A DNA stretch of 64,000 nucleotides from positions 682,001 through 746,000 of the forward strand of contig JAVTVJ010000373.1 of NCBI GenBank assembly GCA_034509425.1, read 5' to 3'. The notes beneath the pieces are model-generated. The model searched no databases. It was given only the letters and a program-made list of their open reading frames with translations, and was not told the DNA's origin. The position numbers and the translations under genes were made by a program. Below, piece by piece: positions 1-12,900 of the stretch. Each line of letters starts with the position of its first letter. Positions within the stretch are counted from its first letter, which is position 1. The DNA is from Eopsaltria australis (Eukaryota > Chordata > Aves > Passeriformes > Petroicidae).

Positions 1-423
1 AACATCTCTGAAAACTGGGATTTGTATTTCCGCCATTTCCTATTTTCTCAGCTATTCAGCATTCAGTAAGTAATTCTCATTAGAAAAAGAATGCTACCTG
101 GTCACAATTTTATTCTGTAATGGAGTTGTGCTGCATCTCAATACATTCTTGGATAAATGCAGAAAAGTGGATAAAAAAGATGAGTAGAAATAGACACCCT
201 ATAAAAACTACTTGTAAAGTATTGTAAGTCTGCAAAATATCTGTGGCATTACACAGGCTACTGCTGATGCGAAGGAAAAAACTGCTATTGAACCACTTCA
301 TGAATATGAACAATGCACTTGTTCCCAGCCATTTAGAATGATCTGACATTCCAAATGCTTATAAAAATTGGGTAATAAAAGAATTAAGTCAATACCCTTA
401 AGTATAATAAATAATGGTCTTTA
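1..423 (-). other. SLC30A6: SLC30A6 3' UTR / 3' flank (partial)
   Basis: AT-rich sequence downstream of the SLC30A6 stop on the minus strand. It holds two AATAAA hexamers, one overlapping the stop codon and one at 108-113. No other gene or repeat is recognisable here. Whether the UTR continues past the left edge cannot be told from this window. Confidence 0.55.
108..113 (-). terminator. SLC30A6: Candidate SLC30A6 poly(A) signal
   Basis: AATAAA on the minus strand is followed within 20-35 nt by TTGTGACC and a T-rich stretch (ATTCTTTTTCT), the usual arrangement of a hexamer and downstream GU/U element. It lies about 310 nt after the stop codon, a more ordinary 3' UTR length than the upstream hexamer would give. 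Confidence 0.45.
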
Positions 424-424
424 T
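419..424 (-). terminator. SLC30A6: AATAAA poly(A) hexamer overlapping the SLC30A6 stop codon
   Basis: On the minus strand the end of the frame reads CGA CCA TAA TAAAGACC, so AATAAA begins on the last base of the stop codon. If used, cleavage would leave a 3' UTR of only about 20 nt. U-rich sequence follows within 40 nt. The hexamer is certain; its use is not. Confidence 0.4.
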
Positions 425-921
425 TATGGTCGGGGCTGACCACGAGCGTTTGTTCCATATCTGCTTGGGACATTTGCAAAACCAGTTCTGAGTCCTTGAG
501 CTGCTCCCATTCCTGGCATTCCAAGTCCTTGATTGAATACACTGCTGTAGGGTGCTGATCCATGATTAAGGCCCAGTCCATAGGGCTTTGTCTGAGTGTT
601 TAAAAGGATGACTGGACTCACATTTTTGCCTGGTGTATTAAAAGCAAATTCTGGTGGTGGGCTGCTGGGCTTAGCTGGAGTGGACGTGACAGGGTTCAAA
701 TTGTCAGCAGCTTTCAAAGATGGCATTGGAATAATGTGATGATCCGAGAGGTTCAGGATATTGTTTGCAATAGGCACAGATGATAAGGTAGGTCTGATCC
801 AGTCATCTTTGAAAATCTGAACAGTCAAGGTAGAGACCAATGTGTATAATCTGTTAGTGACATGGGCAAGCACCATTTGCTCATTTGCATCTCTCCGAAT
901 TCGGACATGGACTGATCCAGC
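424..921 (-). CDS. SLC30A6: SLC30A6 last coding exon: C-terminal domain and tail
   Basis: This 498-nt exon encodes residues 296-460. It opens in phase 0 after a CTTTCTAG acceptor with the sequence AGSVHVRIRRDANEQ, then completes the cytosolic cation-efflux C-terminal domain (motif LTVQIFKDDWIRP). A low-complexity Ser/Pro tail (TSTPAKPSSPPPEF) and a Gly/Pro-rich end (YGTNARGQPRP) follow. The tail is the least conserved part compared with mammals, for example NARG here against NNRIG in human. Confidence 0.95.
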   Translation of the reverse strand, partial: AGSVHVRIRRDANEQMVLAHVTNRLYTLVSTLTVQIFKDDWIRPTLSSVPIANNILNLSDHHIIPMPSLKAADNLNPVTSTPAKPSSPPPEFAFNTPGKNVSPVILLNTQTKPYGLGLNHGSAPYSSVFNQGLGMPGMGAAQGLRTGFANVPSRYGTNARGQPRP

Positions 922-3900
922 CTAGAAAGTGATACAAACAAGTTGGCTGTGAATTGTTACTCCAATAAAAATTCCCCACATGCATTCAAGAAGGAGTAAA
1001 TTACATAAAGAAATTACATAAAGACCTTTTGCAGTGGAGACTACTGACTAAGAACCTTATTACAGGATACATTCTGATCTTTCCTAAAATGTTGCTCTCC
1101 TATGAACATATCAAGATCATCATTCAGGAAAAGTGAGTCTTACAACCAAACCGTACAATACAACATGTGATGGCAGGAAAGGCAACAACTGGGGGGGGAA
1201 AATGGCCCAAAAGAACAAAGTGCAAATTTAGGCACAAGTGGAAAACAGTAAACTGGAAACTATTTTTACATCACAAAGTGAGAACTGCTGCCTTTCTCGT
1301 TGTTTTAAGAAGGGTAGCACACTAGAAGAAATGAGTAAAGAAATATTCTAAGAGTTAATTTTTCAGCTGTCACAAAATACCTGCATCAATTTAGGAATAA
1401 CCAAGTTCTGTGTGATCATTCTGTATCACAATAAATACCCCTTAATTTCTTTCAGCTTACAGAATGATTGGTACACAACTGTAGTTATTTTGTTCTACCT
1501 TCTCCCCTAGAAATGCTGAAAACATGATTCTACAGTCTACAGCAGACCTTTGGTGCTTGAAGGGTTACAGTCTTCTTCTCTCTTCCTAGACAATTTACAC
1601 TAACATACCATTTTGAAAAATGTCTTTTCTATTGTTTGTCATGTTCTTTACTGCCAAAATACAAAAGAAATTCTACAGTTGCAAAAATGTATGCTTTAAG
1701 CCAGAACTGCAGTATTTGTTAATAATATTAACCAACAACAAAGCTTTAAAAAAATGTAAAGGACAGGGGAAGAGAAGTTTTGCAATAAAGCACAAGGACT
1801 GAGTAGTGATTCCATCAAATCTTTTTATAGTTAATACTTCAGAAGAAATATCTTACTTTATGTAAATTAAAAAATTAAAGTAGCATCTGACAACTCTTTT
1901 TAAAGGCTAGAAAGATAATAAAGACATAACTTACCAGAGTGCCAAAACCTAATGTCCAGAAATGCTCATTTCGAACTTCCAACACACCATCCAAAGTTGA
2001 AACCTAATTTTACACAAACATCGACAAATATGAAAATAAATTAGAAGTTTCAAATCCCTTTAGAAACGTACTTTTATACATAACTGAACAACAAATAATG
2101 TTAATTAGTGAAATAAAAGCTCCACACACAGAACAGATGATGTCTATTAATGTCACTAATGCTTATCTAATGCACTTTTGCTACCCTTAAACATCCAAAT
2201 CCATCAAAAAAAGGTTTAAGGAACTTATGGCAAGTAACTCTTGCTGCCAAAATGCAGTATGTTCTCAACTCAATATACTGTAATTCAACAGCTGCCTGTA
2301 TTCCTCCTCCTCCTTCAACTCACATTTGTAAACCACTTCAATAGTAGCTCAAACATAAATAAAAACAGCCTGCACTACTTAAACAGATTTGTTCCAGATA
2401 CCTAAATGATACTATTCATGTTGGAAAGCAAGATTCGTATTTTCTACACGCAGCTAAAAAAATTTTAAAAAATAATTTTAGCAAACTTCTTGGACTACTC
2501 AGAAAAATTCTTCACATTCCTGAATGCTTATTAGCTGTACACACTGTGCTATGTATTATACATTGACTTACCTCTCTAAGAAGTTTATCTAACTGGCCAA
2601 TCACATGAGGCGGGGTTGTCTTCAAAAGGAAGAGGAAAAGAAAAGACAAAAGTTATAATAAAGATTAACTGACCCTGTTTAAGTAAGAGAGCCTTTAAAT
2701 TTGGTCTAGCCACACAAGAGACCAATGGCATTTACATTAAATTCTTATGTCTTCGTGATGCATATTTGCACTACCCTTAACATTCTTGTAGCACATAACA
2801 AATTCCCATGGGAATACCTTCTATTTGCAAGGTTCAAACAGATTTTAAGGTGTTTTTTCTAAATGAGGCCATTTAACAAAATCGAAAACACAAAATCCAT
2901 TGATTTGTGAGGCAGCCTTACCTGGAGTAGGACTTTCCCACTGTAGACACTCATGGGATACATGGTACCAAATGTCATCAAAGCAATTGCTATGGCAGAG
3001 GCTGTGTCCACAGCAAAATAATTGCTAGGGAGAAAGAGAAATTTTAAAGAAAGACTGGTATTTAAGTTTTTGAAAGGCAGAAGAACTTACTTATGGTTCT
3101 TTTCTAATTCTTTTAAATTATATACACTTACAGAATTTTACACGTACTAATCTCATTTGAGCTCTTATTCATCTTGGACAATAGACAAATACATTCATAG
3201 AGTTGCAGTGCCATTCATACAAAATGTAGCTCTAGATCAGATCATTCCTTTCATGCAAAAAATGTATTTTCCCACAGACCAGATACAAAAAGAACTACTG
3301 TTTTAAGAACTGTACGTACTTGATTTCAATGAGCATATACGTAATGCAAAGAGCCAGAGCTCCAGCAATATCAATCAAGACAAAAGGGTTCATCCGTGGC
3401 AGAAAGATGCTACTCAATCCTGGGATGATTCCACAAATACTGCAACAAAACAGAAAAAGCAATTGTCAGCCAGCTCTTCAGCACTACTTCAAAACTCCAA
3501 AATTACACCCACTATTTAGCACTTGGCTTCTAACACACCTTGCTGTCATAGCTTATGATGAGTAGTGTAAAGGCCCTCTAATTCTGCTCAAAGGCTGCTG
3601 TCAGCAAAAATCAGTCAAGTGTTTTCTTCTGGGAACACAGCTCTATGACAGAGCTGTATCAGCTGTCAGCAACACAAGTACTTCATGGGTTCAATATTGG
3701 TATTACATAAATGTACATGCAAGGGATTTGCATATCACCAGTCTTCAATGCATCGGCCACCCTGGTGTGCAAAAGTGTCCTATAAAGCCAAAGCTAACTA
3801 ATTCATGAAATCTGAAAGAAGGAAGAAGACCAGCTACTTGAATAAGAGGAGACCAAAAAAACACATGAGGGAATGCTGGGAAAATTACTTATTTATAGCT

Positions 3901-6900
3901 ATCTCCTGCCAATGGGAGTATGAAGAGAGAAAGGAGTTTCTGTAGTTCCCAGTGAATGTAAGTGCATGTCATGTCCCGGAAAATTTCAAGGCAAAGACAA
4001 CATGAAATGTTTGGTTGCTATGGTTAAAGCCACCCTATGTTTAGACATCATGTGCTGGCCTGCTCCCGTAAGAATTTTAATGAACATAATTATATACAGG
4101 TGCAGATATTTTTAAATCAGCACTGCTTCACATAACACATCTGAAATAGCTGTATATATACTAATTCAATTTTTTCTTTTGCATTGGCTTAACTGTATAC
4201 AGGTTATTTCAAAATCCAGTAGAAATTATATTACTCTTGATCTGGGACCCCTTCAAGTTATCCATCAGTGTCCTTCCCCTTAAAACTGTGTTACTACACT
4301 GATGAAAGGAAAGATGTGCTACTGTCTGTGATTGGTATCCACCTTTTTTTCTTCTTTACACTAAAACCTGGGAAACCTAATTATCAGTCTTCCAAAAATA
4401 TTTCACAGATTTTGGTTCTGATGATGTAACATCTTATACCAAGATAAAATCACTTCTTCTGTTACCAAGTCAGTATTCTCTGCTTTCCTTAACTGTAAAA
4501 AATATCACAAGATGCAGAAACAGATGGGCTTTGAAGCATACTTTAGATGTTTTACAACTTGGTTTAACATTCTTCTTTTGATATTGACAGATACTTGGAA
4601 GAACATGTATGGATTAAAATAAACTTTCCTGACATCTGACAAAACTATTTGCAAACAATGTTATCTTGCATTCAGATACCCAATACAAGCAAGACAGTTA
4701 ACAGCCAAGATGAATGAGCAACACTGCTTATACCCCTGGAAGACACAGACTTTCCAGTTTCCTGCTGGACAGGTGAGGAATTTCCATAGCTATGGTTCAG
4801 TGAGTAACCTGTTTCATATGCACATTTAAACTCAATAATCTGAATCATTTGTCCAGCCCACAAAGTAAAAAAAACATAAATTATTACCAAATGTATCACT
4901 GGGTGGTGCATGTTGTGAAATGCAGTTCAAGTATGTACGGGACAATGCTAGTTCCCTTACTCTCATCAAAAGGGAATTACATATCATGTACTGAACACAT
5001 ATATTCAAAAGAAAAGATACCCAGAACGATGTATTTCTGTTAGATTGATGTATCTGGGAAATATGAGAGACAATGTTTGCTCCAGAGTTCATACATGAGA
5101 CCTACAGTAGGTAAAGCTATTTTAAAAACTCTAATACAAGTTTGTGCCTCAATACCCCTCCGAATTGTTATTACACACACAAAGCCAACACTACCTTCCA
5201 GAAGCTAATGATTTTGATAAACAATATAAAGCCTTACCTTCTACTAAGATCTGCAACATGCTCCTGAAGCCAGCTTGTGCTGGCAGCTGCAAAATAAAGA
5301 AGGCAGTAAAGTTACTACAAGTAAAAACATCCATTTTAAAGTACACATAAGTTTTATTTTAACGGAAGAATGCAATGAATACACTGTGAGTGAGTAAATA
5401 CATCTCAACAGACACTCTGGCACCTGAAAAAAGACTTAAGTCATTTCCAGGAAGCAATATCTCTCATAATAATCCATCTCTCATAATAATCTGAACTGAT
5501 TAAATATAAATATAATTGCAGGTTACCCTAATTATCTTTTATATAACATAGTGTATAATATATATTTGTAACTACAGACAAAAGAGCTTTTAAAAAGAAC
5601 TACTGCATTAACTTATTTTTTATCCAGTAATACATCCATAAAATGTCTTGCAAGTTCTGTCACATGACCTTCACTGGTTGAATTCAAAAGATTGAACATA
5701 AAGGATACTACAGCATTAAAATGATACTTGGTTTATCACATTAATGAGCTCATACTACTCAGAGCCTTATAAGCAAACTGGAGTTGAAAATCAGATGGCA
5801 ATTCTACTGCACAAAGTTACATTAACAGAGATAATACTAATATACACCCACTAGTTAAGAAAGTTACCAGACAAGTTATACCTTGAAAAAAATTGGAGCA
5901 TTAATATTTTTTTCTCAATTCTTGTCATAGTCTAATTTATCACATACCTTCAGAGACATAAGCAAAAGGCTTATTCTTAATGGAGAGCATTGTAAATAAG
6001 TTGAAAAAGAGAGCCACAAAAGTACCAACCAGCAGTCGTCCCCTAGGGAGGGGAAAAAAGGTGTCTTAATTTCCCATCATCACAGAACGTGTCATCAAAC
6101 TCTAACTACCAATAACTGTATCAAAATACACTGCTTGGTTTCGTTCACTGAGGCTGAAAACAAGTAAGATAAACTAGTGTAATACTTAATATCCAGCAGT
6201 GTATTATCATTGTAAGGGTTACAGGAGATCACTGAACTTCGTACATTACTGTTATCACATAATGCTCATAATATTGAGTAACAGTTCTTAACTAATTGCA
6301 TATATGCACACACATATAGATTTGTCCTTTGAAGATAAAAGTACATTGTCCCCTCAGCAGCACAGCTCAGCAGCTTAGCTTTCTATGGAATTGCGCCATA
6401 CACCCCCAGCCTTCTTCTGGAACTGCTTCAATATACATCCCATGTCTCATTCCTTTGCCTTGTAACACCATTTTCTTTCCCTGTGTTCTTTATAGTCTTC
6501 ACCATCTTTGCAACACCTTCAGTGCCCTTATGACCACAGCATCCTTCCCCGCCACACACCAGGCCTTCCAAGAGGCCACAAGAAACAAAAGGAACTGAGC
6601 TAGGGAAAGCAGCAATATATAGTTAAATCACTGTTTGAGAGCATGAGCATTAAATTTCAATTGTACTTTGAAAAGAACAGTTTGTAGTATAGCTTGCACA
6701 CAGTTTGAAACAAATGCCAAGGCACCAAAAGCAATCTGGTACTGAAAGTACTTGCATAACTAATATATGCTAGATAAGCATTAGAAACTTAAAAGGACAA
6801 CACCACATTTTACATGTCAAAATGATTTCTTACGTGTGTATCTCAGGCTGTTCCAGAAACCGCTCCGCACTACAAAGATAATTGAAAATCTGTGTTATAT

Positions 6901-9900
6901 TCATACAGAAAAGCCTTGATATCTGAAGCATATTTTTACAGTTCTGTAGCATTAGCTGCCATCCATAAACAGAAACTGATACAGTACTGCAAAAAATGGA
7001 TTGCTTAAACAAACACAGCAATTTTTATAAGCAATGAAAGCATTTAACACTGAATCAAAGCAGATGTGATTTAAATTTCCCAAATATTTCCAAACCGTGT
7101 CACATATGTGCTAGCTACCATGAACGCTGCCTACATGATAAAAATATGCTTGTAAATGAACATGCAAAAAAAAAATATTGCTACTGGCACCATCAGCAGT
7201 GTTGGTGACCACAACAAACTAAGTCTGAAATTCCTGACTTACAGCCTCAGACAAAGCAAGGTCAAATAAAGCAAACATTGGATACTGTGGTGGAGATATA
7301 GAACTTTTTTCACCCACCAGTGAGTTAACAAATGAGCTTCAGCTGTAACAAAAAAAAACCTGCTACATGTGTGGAATTTCCTAAAAGTGATGTTGGAAAA
7401 CTTGGAGATTTTGACAGAAGGTGATTCATTCCAGTGTACTGTCAGTACAATAATTCAACCTTAGAGTATAAAGTTGCTAACATAGCCCTTTATACAGAAA
7501 ATACAGCACTTGAATAGAAAAAGGGAAGGTACACTGCCCCAGTTTTAAATTCCAGATGTTAACAAAAGCCTCTTCATCTTTAAAAACTAAATGTTTTAGG
7601 CTAATCTCCCAAAATACAAATGCTTCCAAGCATGTATGGCATGGCAAATTAATACTTGAGCAAGTTTTGAGGGAGTAAAGAAGTTGATGCTTTAAACATT
7701 CAGATCCTTGATATATTATGAAGCTGCTTCGACTTCAAAAAGTAACAGAAGTAAAAACAAAAAAGTTTTATTTGTTAACGAACTTTAAGAAGTCAAGATG
7801 CATAAGGAAATGCATTAAATTAATTATACAACCTTTTGGAAATAGTATTCTTAAAACCATTACATCTTTTCCTAGAGAGCTTTTTAAGTACATTTATCAA
7901 TTCCCATCTTTACATCTAAAGCCCACATGTAGTGTAATAAGTGTAAGCAAGCAGTAAGATTTAGCAGTATTTTTTAAAAAATCTTAAATTTTTTCTAAAG
8001 TATGTCTCTACATACAGCACTCGTGGAATGCATGTGCTTTTGGTTGGTCTGGACTTTATCTTCACATGTTAAAAAAATTAAAGGAAACCATACATGACCC
8101 TACCTTTCTTTCAGTATAAAAAGAGCACCGAGCTGTGCCAGAACAGTAGATGCAAATACAGCTAGAACTTCAAACCTTTCAAACCTGAAATTTGAGAATT
8201 AAGTTTAGAAACAACGAACATTGAACAGTGCATCCAATAGAATCTTTTCCATGCAAGAACCAGTTGGATACTTCTACTATTTCCAATTCATTCAACAGCA
8301 AGCAGATGGGAAGAAACTGGAAGTTTCATGGAACAGTCATTATTTTCAGTTCCTTTAACACTCCACTCATCAGAGACACATTAAAATTAAGCATTTCTTA
8401 GTTCTTCTTCCTGTCCGTTCCCTCCTCTGTAACTGTTCTTTACAGTAAGTCTTGGCCTTCCTCTTTTTTAGGCTCTTTCACATACAGATTATTACTAATG
8501 GCTGTTTGGGGATCCAGGCAATGACAGTGAGCAACACATGAAATGCTGCATTATCAAACACTACATTTTGTTATTAGTACTTACCCAAATGAATAGACTG
8601 GGCTGGGTTTCTTCATCATTACCCAGTAGCTTATTAGACATGTTACCAAACTGAAAAAAGGGGGAGAATGAGACTGTGATAAATAACTGCAGCCTTTAAG
8701 AACTGCATAATCTACAAATACACACTTGAGCCACCAGAACTCAACAAACGAATACAACAACACCTTGCCCTGAACTCAACCTCCACCACTGTCACAGTGA
8801 TGTTCTAAATGCTCCTCACATTTGCTTTTTGAACTGTACAGCCTAGAAATGCTGTAATCTGAGAAAGGCCATTTAAATGGGAAAATGAGAAGGAAGCTGA
8901 TAAGCAAGACAGAAGAGTGAAAGAAAAAGCAAAGAAATCTCTCAATTAAAGTCTTCTTTTCGAGATATACCATGAATTAGATTTAGTACTCTAGAATGTC
9001 TCAGGCCACACCAAGTATTGGCTTTCTTTTTCACAGCGTAACTTCCCTATGTATATGGCAAATCAGATTTTACTTTCTTTGGCTGCATTCACCTGCACAA
9101 GCTCTAATCTAACTGGCCATTCACTAATAGACACAGGTATCTCTTGCTATCTGCAGTCCAAATTTCTCTCTCGTATTGAGCACCTAGAATTCCAGTTATT
9201 TTGGAATCTCCATGGTAGCAGCCAGAATGTTTCAAGGATGAGTATAGTTTCCTTTGCCTATTTTTCCTCTATTGAATCCTTTGAAGAATTTTTTCAATTG
9301 GAATCCACACAGATTCATTGCCATCTGTGCTTTCATGAAGTCCTTTTGCAATTAATAACAATGTTAAATCAAACTGGATCAAGAACTCATCCCCACAATT
9401 GATGAACAATCACATCCTCACAACTTCATCCTCAGCTGAGCAGAATAAAAGTAAAAGCACAGGAAGTAATACTGTTCATATACAAAACTGTAAATCCATG
9501 TATTCAGTAAGACTATTATATACAACCAGGAAAATGACAAAAAGAAAAGAAGCAGAAATTGATTTTTGCAGCAGAATTACTGAGCATTGCTCTCCCTTAC
9601 AGCAAATCAAAACTCTTTCAAGAGATTGCTGTGAGTTAGAATAATCTTCTAGTCCAACCCCTAATTAACCTAAGATACAAGTGTCAGGGGTGTTCTACCT
9701 TCTTCTAAAACTTAAAAAAAAAAATAAAAAAAAATATTCCATACAAATGGGAAGTACCACATCAACACTTTCCCCAACATCCCCAAAGTGAAAAAGGTAT
9801 TTTGAGTCAAGATGACAAAAATTCAATAGATACAAACTTCTAAGAGAAATACGAGATTCATTAAAGTTAAATCACAATTTTAATGTAGTCACAGATCAAT

Positions 9901-12900
9901 TTTTTTGTGCCTATAACAACAAGTCATTTGTGTTTCTGCTTGTTTGCTGATGTCATTTATAAATGTTTTACTGTAAGTCAGGTAAGTTATAGCATGTAGT
10001 GGACATATGTGTGACCAGAAAGCTGATCCATACCTTTCATAAGACAGTGAGATATCAAGGAAGATAATGTAGGCTAGGATTTTTAAAATATATGTGTTTT
10101 ACCTCCCAACCACTGCTACCATTCTGTATATTAGATAAGAACTGAATATATTTCATGTCTGTATTATCAATATTACCAGAAGTGTTCAGAACTAAGATCC
10201 TAAAAGTTGTTTTAATATAATTTTGTAAGGAAACAAGAAAAATACTGAAAATATCTAATGACCTTATGTGCAGAGTGCTTGGTATCCAGCTTATGAAATA
10301 TTTTTGGAATAGAATTACATGCTTCTTGTTTCCTGATGTTAAAACTGAGAGTTACTTCACAACCAGTGACTATGGCATTAGGAAAATGTTCTGAGAGAAC
10401 AACGAGACAACAGTTTTGTGCTATATGATTTTATGTCGTCACACATCTGCACAGAGAAATCCATGACTGAACTGATCAGTTACCAGTCACTCTCAATATA
10501 GTTATGGTGGGTTTTGCTATCTGTTTACTGTGTGCAATTTTATACTCATTTAAGCTATATTTAAACCAGTTACTGTTTCCATACTGATGACTAAGTTACA
10601 TGCCTTTGCACCTGTAAGTGTATTTAAAAATGCATAGAAATATACAGACACAAATGAACAGTAAGACAAAATGGGAAAAAAACTCACCTGAAAAGGTCAA
10701 AGATTGTCAAATATGTGTAAGCAGTTAAAGCTGTAAAGAAAAGTAAATATTAAAACTTAATATTCAATTTTTCAATGCAAAAATCACTTGTATTCCATGT
10801 CCCTTTTGTGCAGCTCTTTTCAATCTTCTACCTACCTAAACTGCCTCTGCTGATAGAACAAGCCTCTGTGAATATTCTAGAGACACCAATATATTTAAAG
10901 TCACAAGCAGGTTCATTATGGTAATCCTACTTCAACTGAAGCACATAATAAAGCCCAGATACAAAAGGTATCACATTTGTGACTAAGCTGTGACTAGGAA
11001 TTTAAACACTGAAAAGTCAGGACATCTTCCAGAAATACATCACTTACCAAAGCAAGAGATCTCATATGTGCATTATTGCAGTGAAAAGGAGGTTGAACAG
11101 ATTTTTTTAAAATTGTTTTGCATCTCTAACCTATCCTGAAACTGCAAGAAAACCTGCATCAAAAATTAAAAACTAAAAAAAGTATTCTGTTCTCAGTACA
11201 GGTGATGGGAAGCACATGGAAGCCTCTATCCAAAAGCAGAAGGGATACAAAACTGCATTGGATCTGGCTGATCTGGGGTTCATTTGCCCACAGCAGTCCT
11301 AGCAGTGCTGCGATCTGCAGTGGCAGCTGCACAGGTGTTGGTAACACTCCAGGTTTTGGCTACTGCTGAGCATTCCCTTGAATCCAAGAAGTCTTAAGCC
11401 TTTTCCACGCCACAAACATCCTCATTCAACTGCAAGTGAGGGTCTCTGCATGTCACTGGTGCTACTTATACAAGGAATAGGTTTGAAGACTCATAACTCA
11501 AAAGTCCACTGGTTTTCAGTCTTAAAGATGAAGAATCCACTGCAGGAAGCAGATGACCGGCAGGACTGAAAAACTGTGCAAACTTTGATGGACTTTCACC
11601 CATCCAAACTTGTCTGTGAAAAACGCTTCTAAGCTGACTGTGGCAAATCAAAAGGAAGCACTTTCTGAACCTGGCTGTGCAAACCCCTACCTCCATTAAG
11701 TACTGGACTTGAGTTTTTCAGTAAGTTGGAACTTCACAAGCTAAGAAACAAATGGCAGTTTGTTGTAGTTTCAGAACATGGGAGCCACCTACCTATGCTG
11801 TTTGTAGAGCTGCACCACATGAGCAGGAAGCCAATGCATATTAAATTTATAGCACCAAACAGTAAAATCTTCCAGGACTGTTGATGAGAATAAATACATA
11901 TTTTATACCTTCCAAAATTTACAAGACAGAAAGTTATCTATCCGGTCTTAAAAAACAACATCGCAGTACTTGCTCATGCAAACAGAACTGGCTTCTCCTC
12001 CCTCCCACCACTAATTTCATAACAACAAGCCCCTATTCTATTTTAAACTTCACAGATTATTTTAAAACTCATTTATGAACGCCACCATGCCTAAAATACC
12101 TTTCTGGTCTAAAAAAAAACCCACCCCTCTATAATATTTGCGTTTTATTACAGCACACAGCATCTGACTTTTCAAGACCAACTTGTGCAAGTTTATATTA
12201 GTGGGTTCCTTTTTTGCACTGAAACTTTGGTCCCAAAAACATCTGAATACATTCAGTTTACAGTTCTACTGAACCCATCAGATATAATTCTGGAGAACAC
12301 TAATGACGGGACAATGCACAGAAAGGAACACAGCTTCAAAGATAGATTTTTTTTCAAGCACAGCTAGAAAAATGCAAAGAAAAAATTTCAAAATATACTT
12401 AAGTTAATAGTGTATTTAAACTTATCACAGCTAATGTATTTTTATTATTATGATTTTTTTAAAGCAATACTTACCCTTCTGTCTGCTGCAACCAACCTAA
12501 ATTCATGTGTTAACTTTCCAACCAATGATCTCTGTGATTTGCGGAACAAGTGTATTGTCCCCTTAAAAAAAAAAATCAATAGATTAATTAAAAACTACTT
12601 AAACCATAATTTAAAGTAGCAAAAAGGAAATCTGAATTTATTAACTATTTTCATAATTATATCAAAGACTCAGCTGAATTTTTTGTTAACTAGAAATATC
12701 ACAAACTTTAAACTCAACAATATTTTGGTAACCATTTCACATGGTTATTATATTAGAAAATGACAAATTATTTAGTATCAAGCTTCATTTAGACATAATC
12801 CAGAACTCAGTTACTGGAAAATAGATAAAGTATAATTTAAAGAGTGGGTTTTAACTTTTACTTAGACGAAACTACTACAAGACAGTCTGAAAACACAAAT

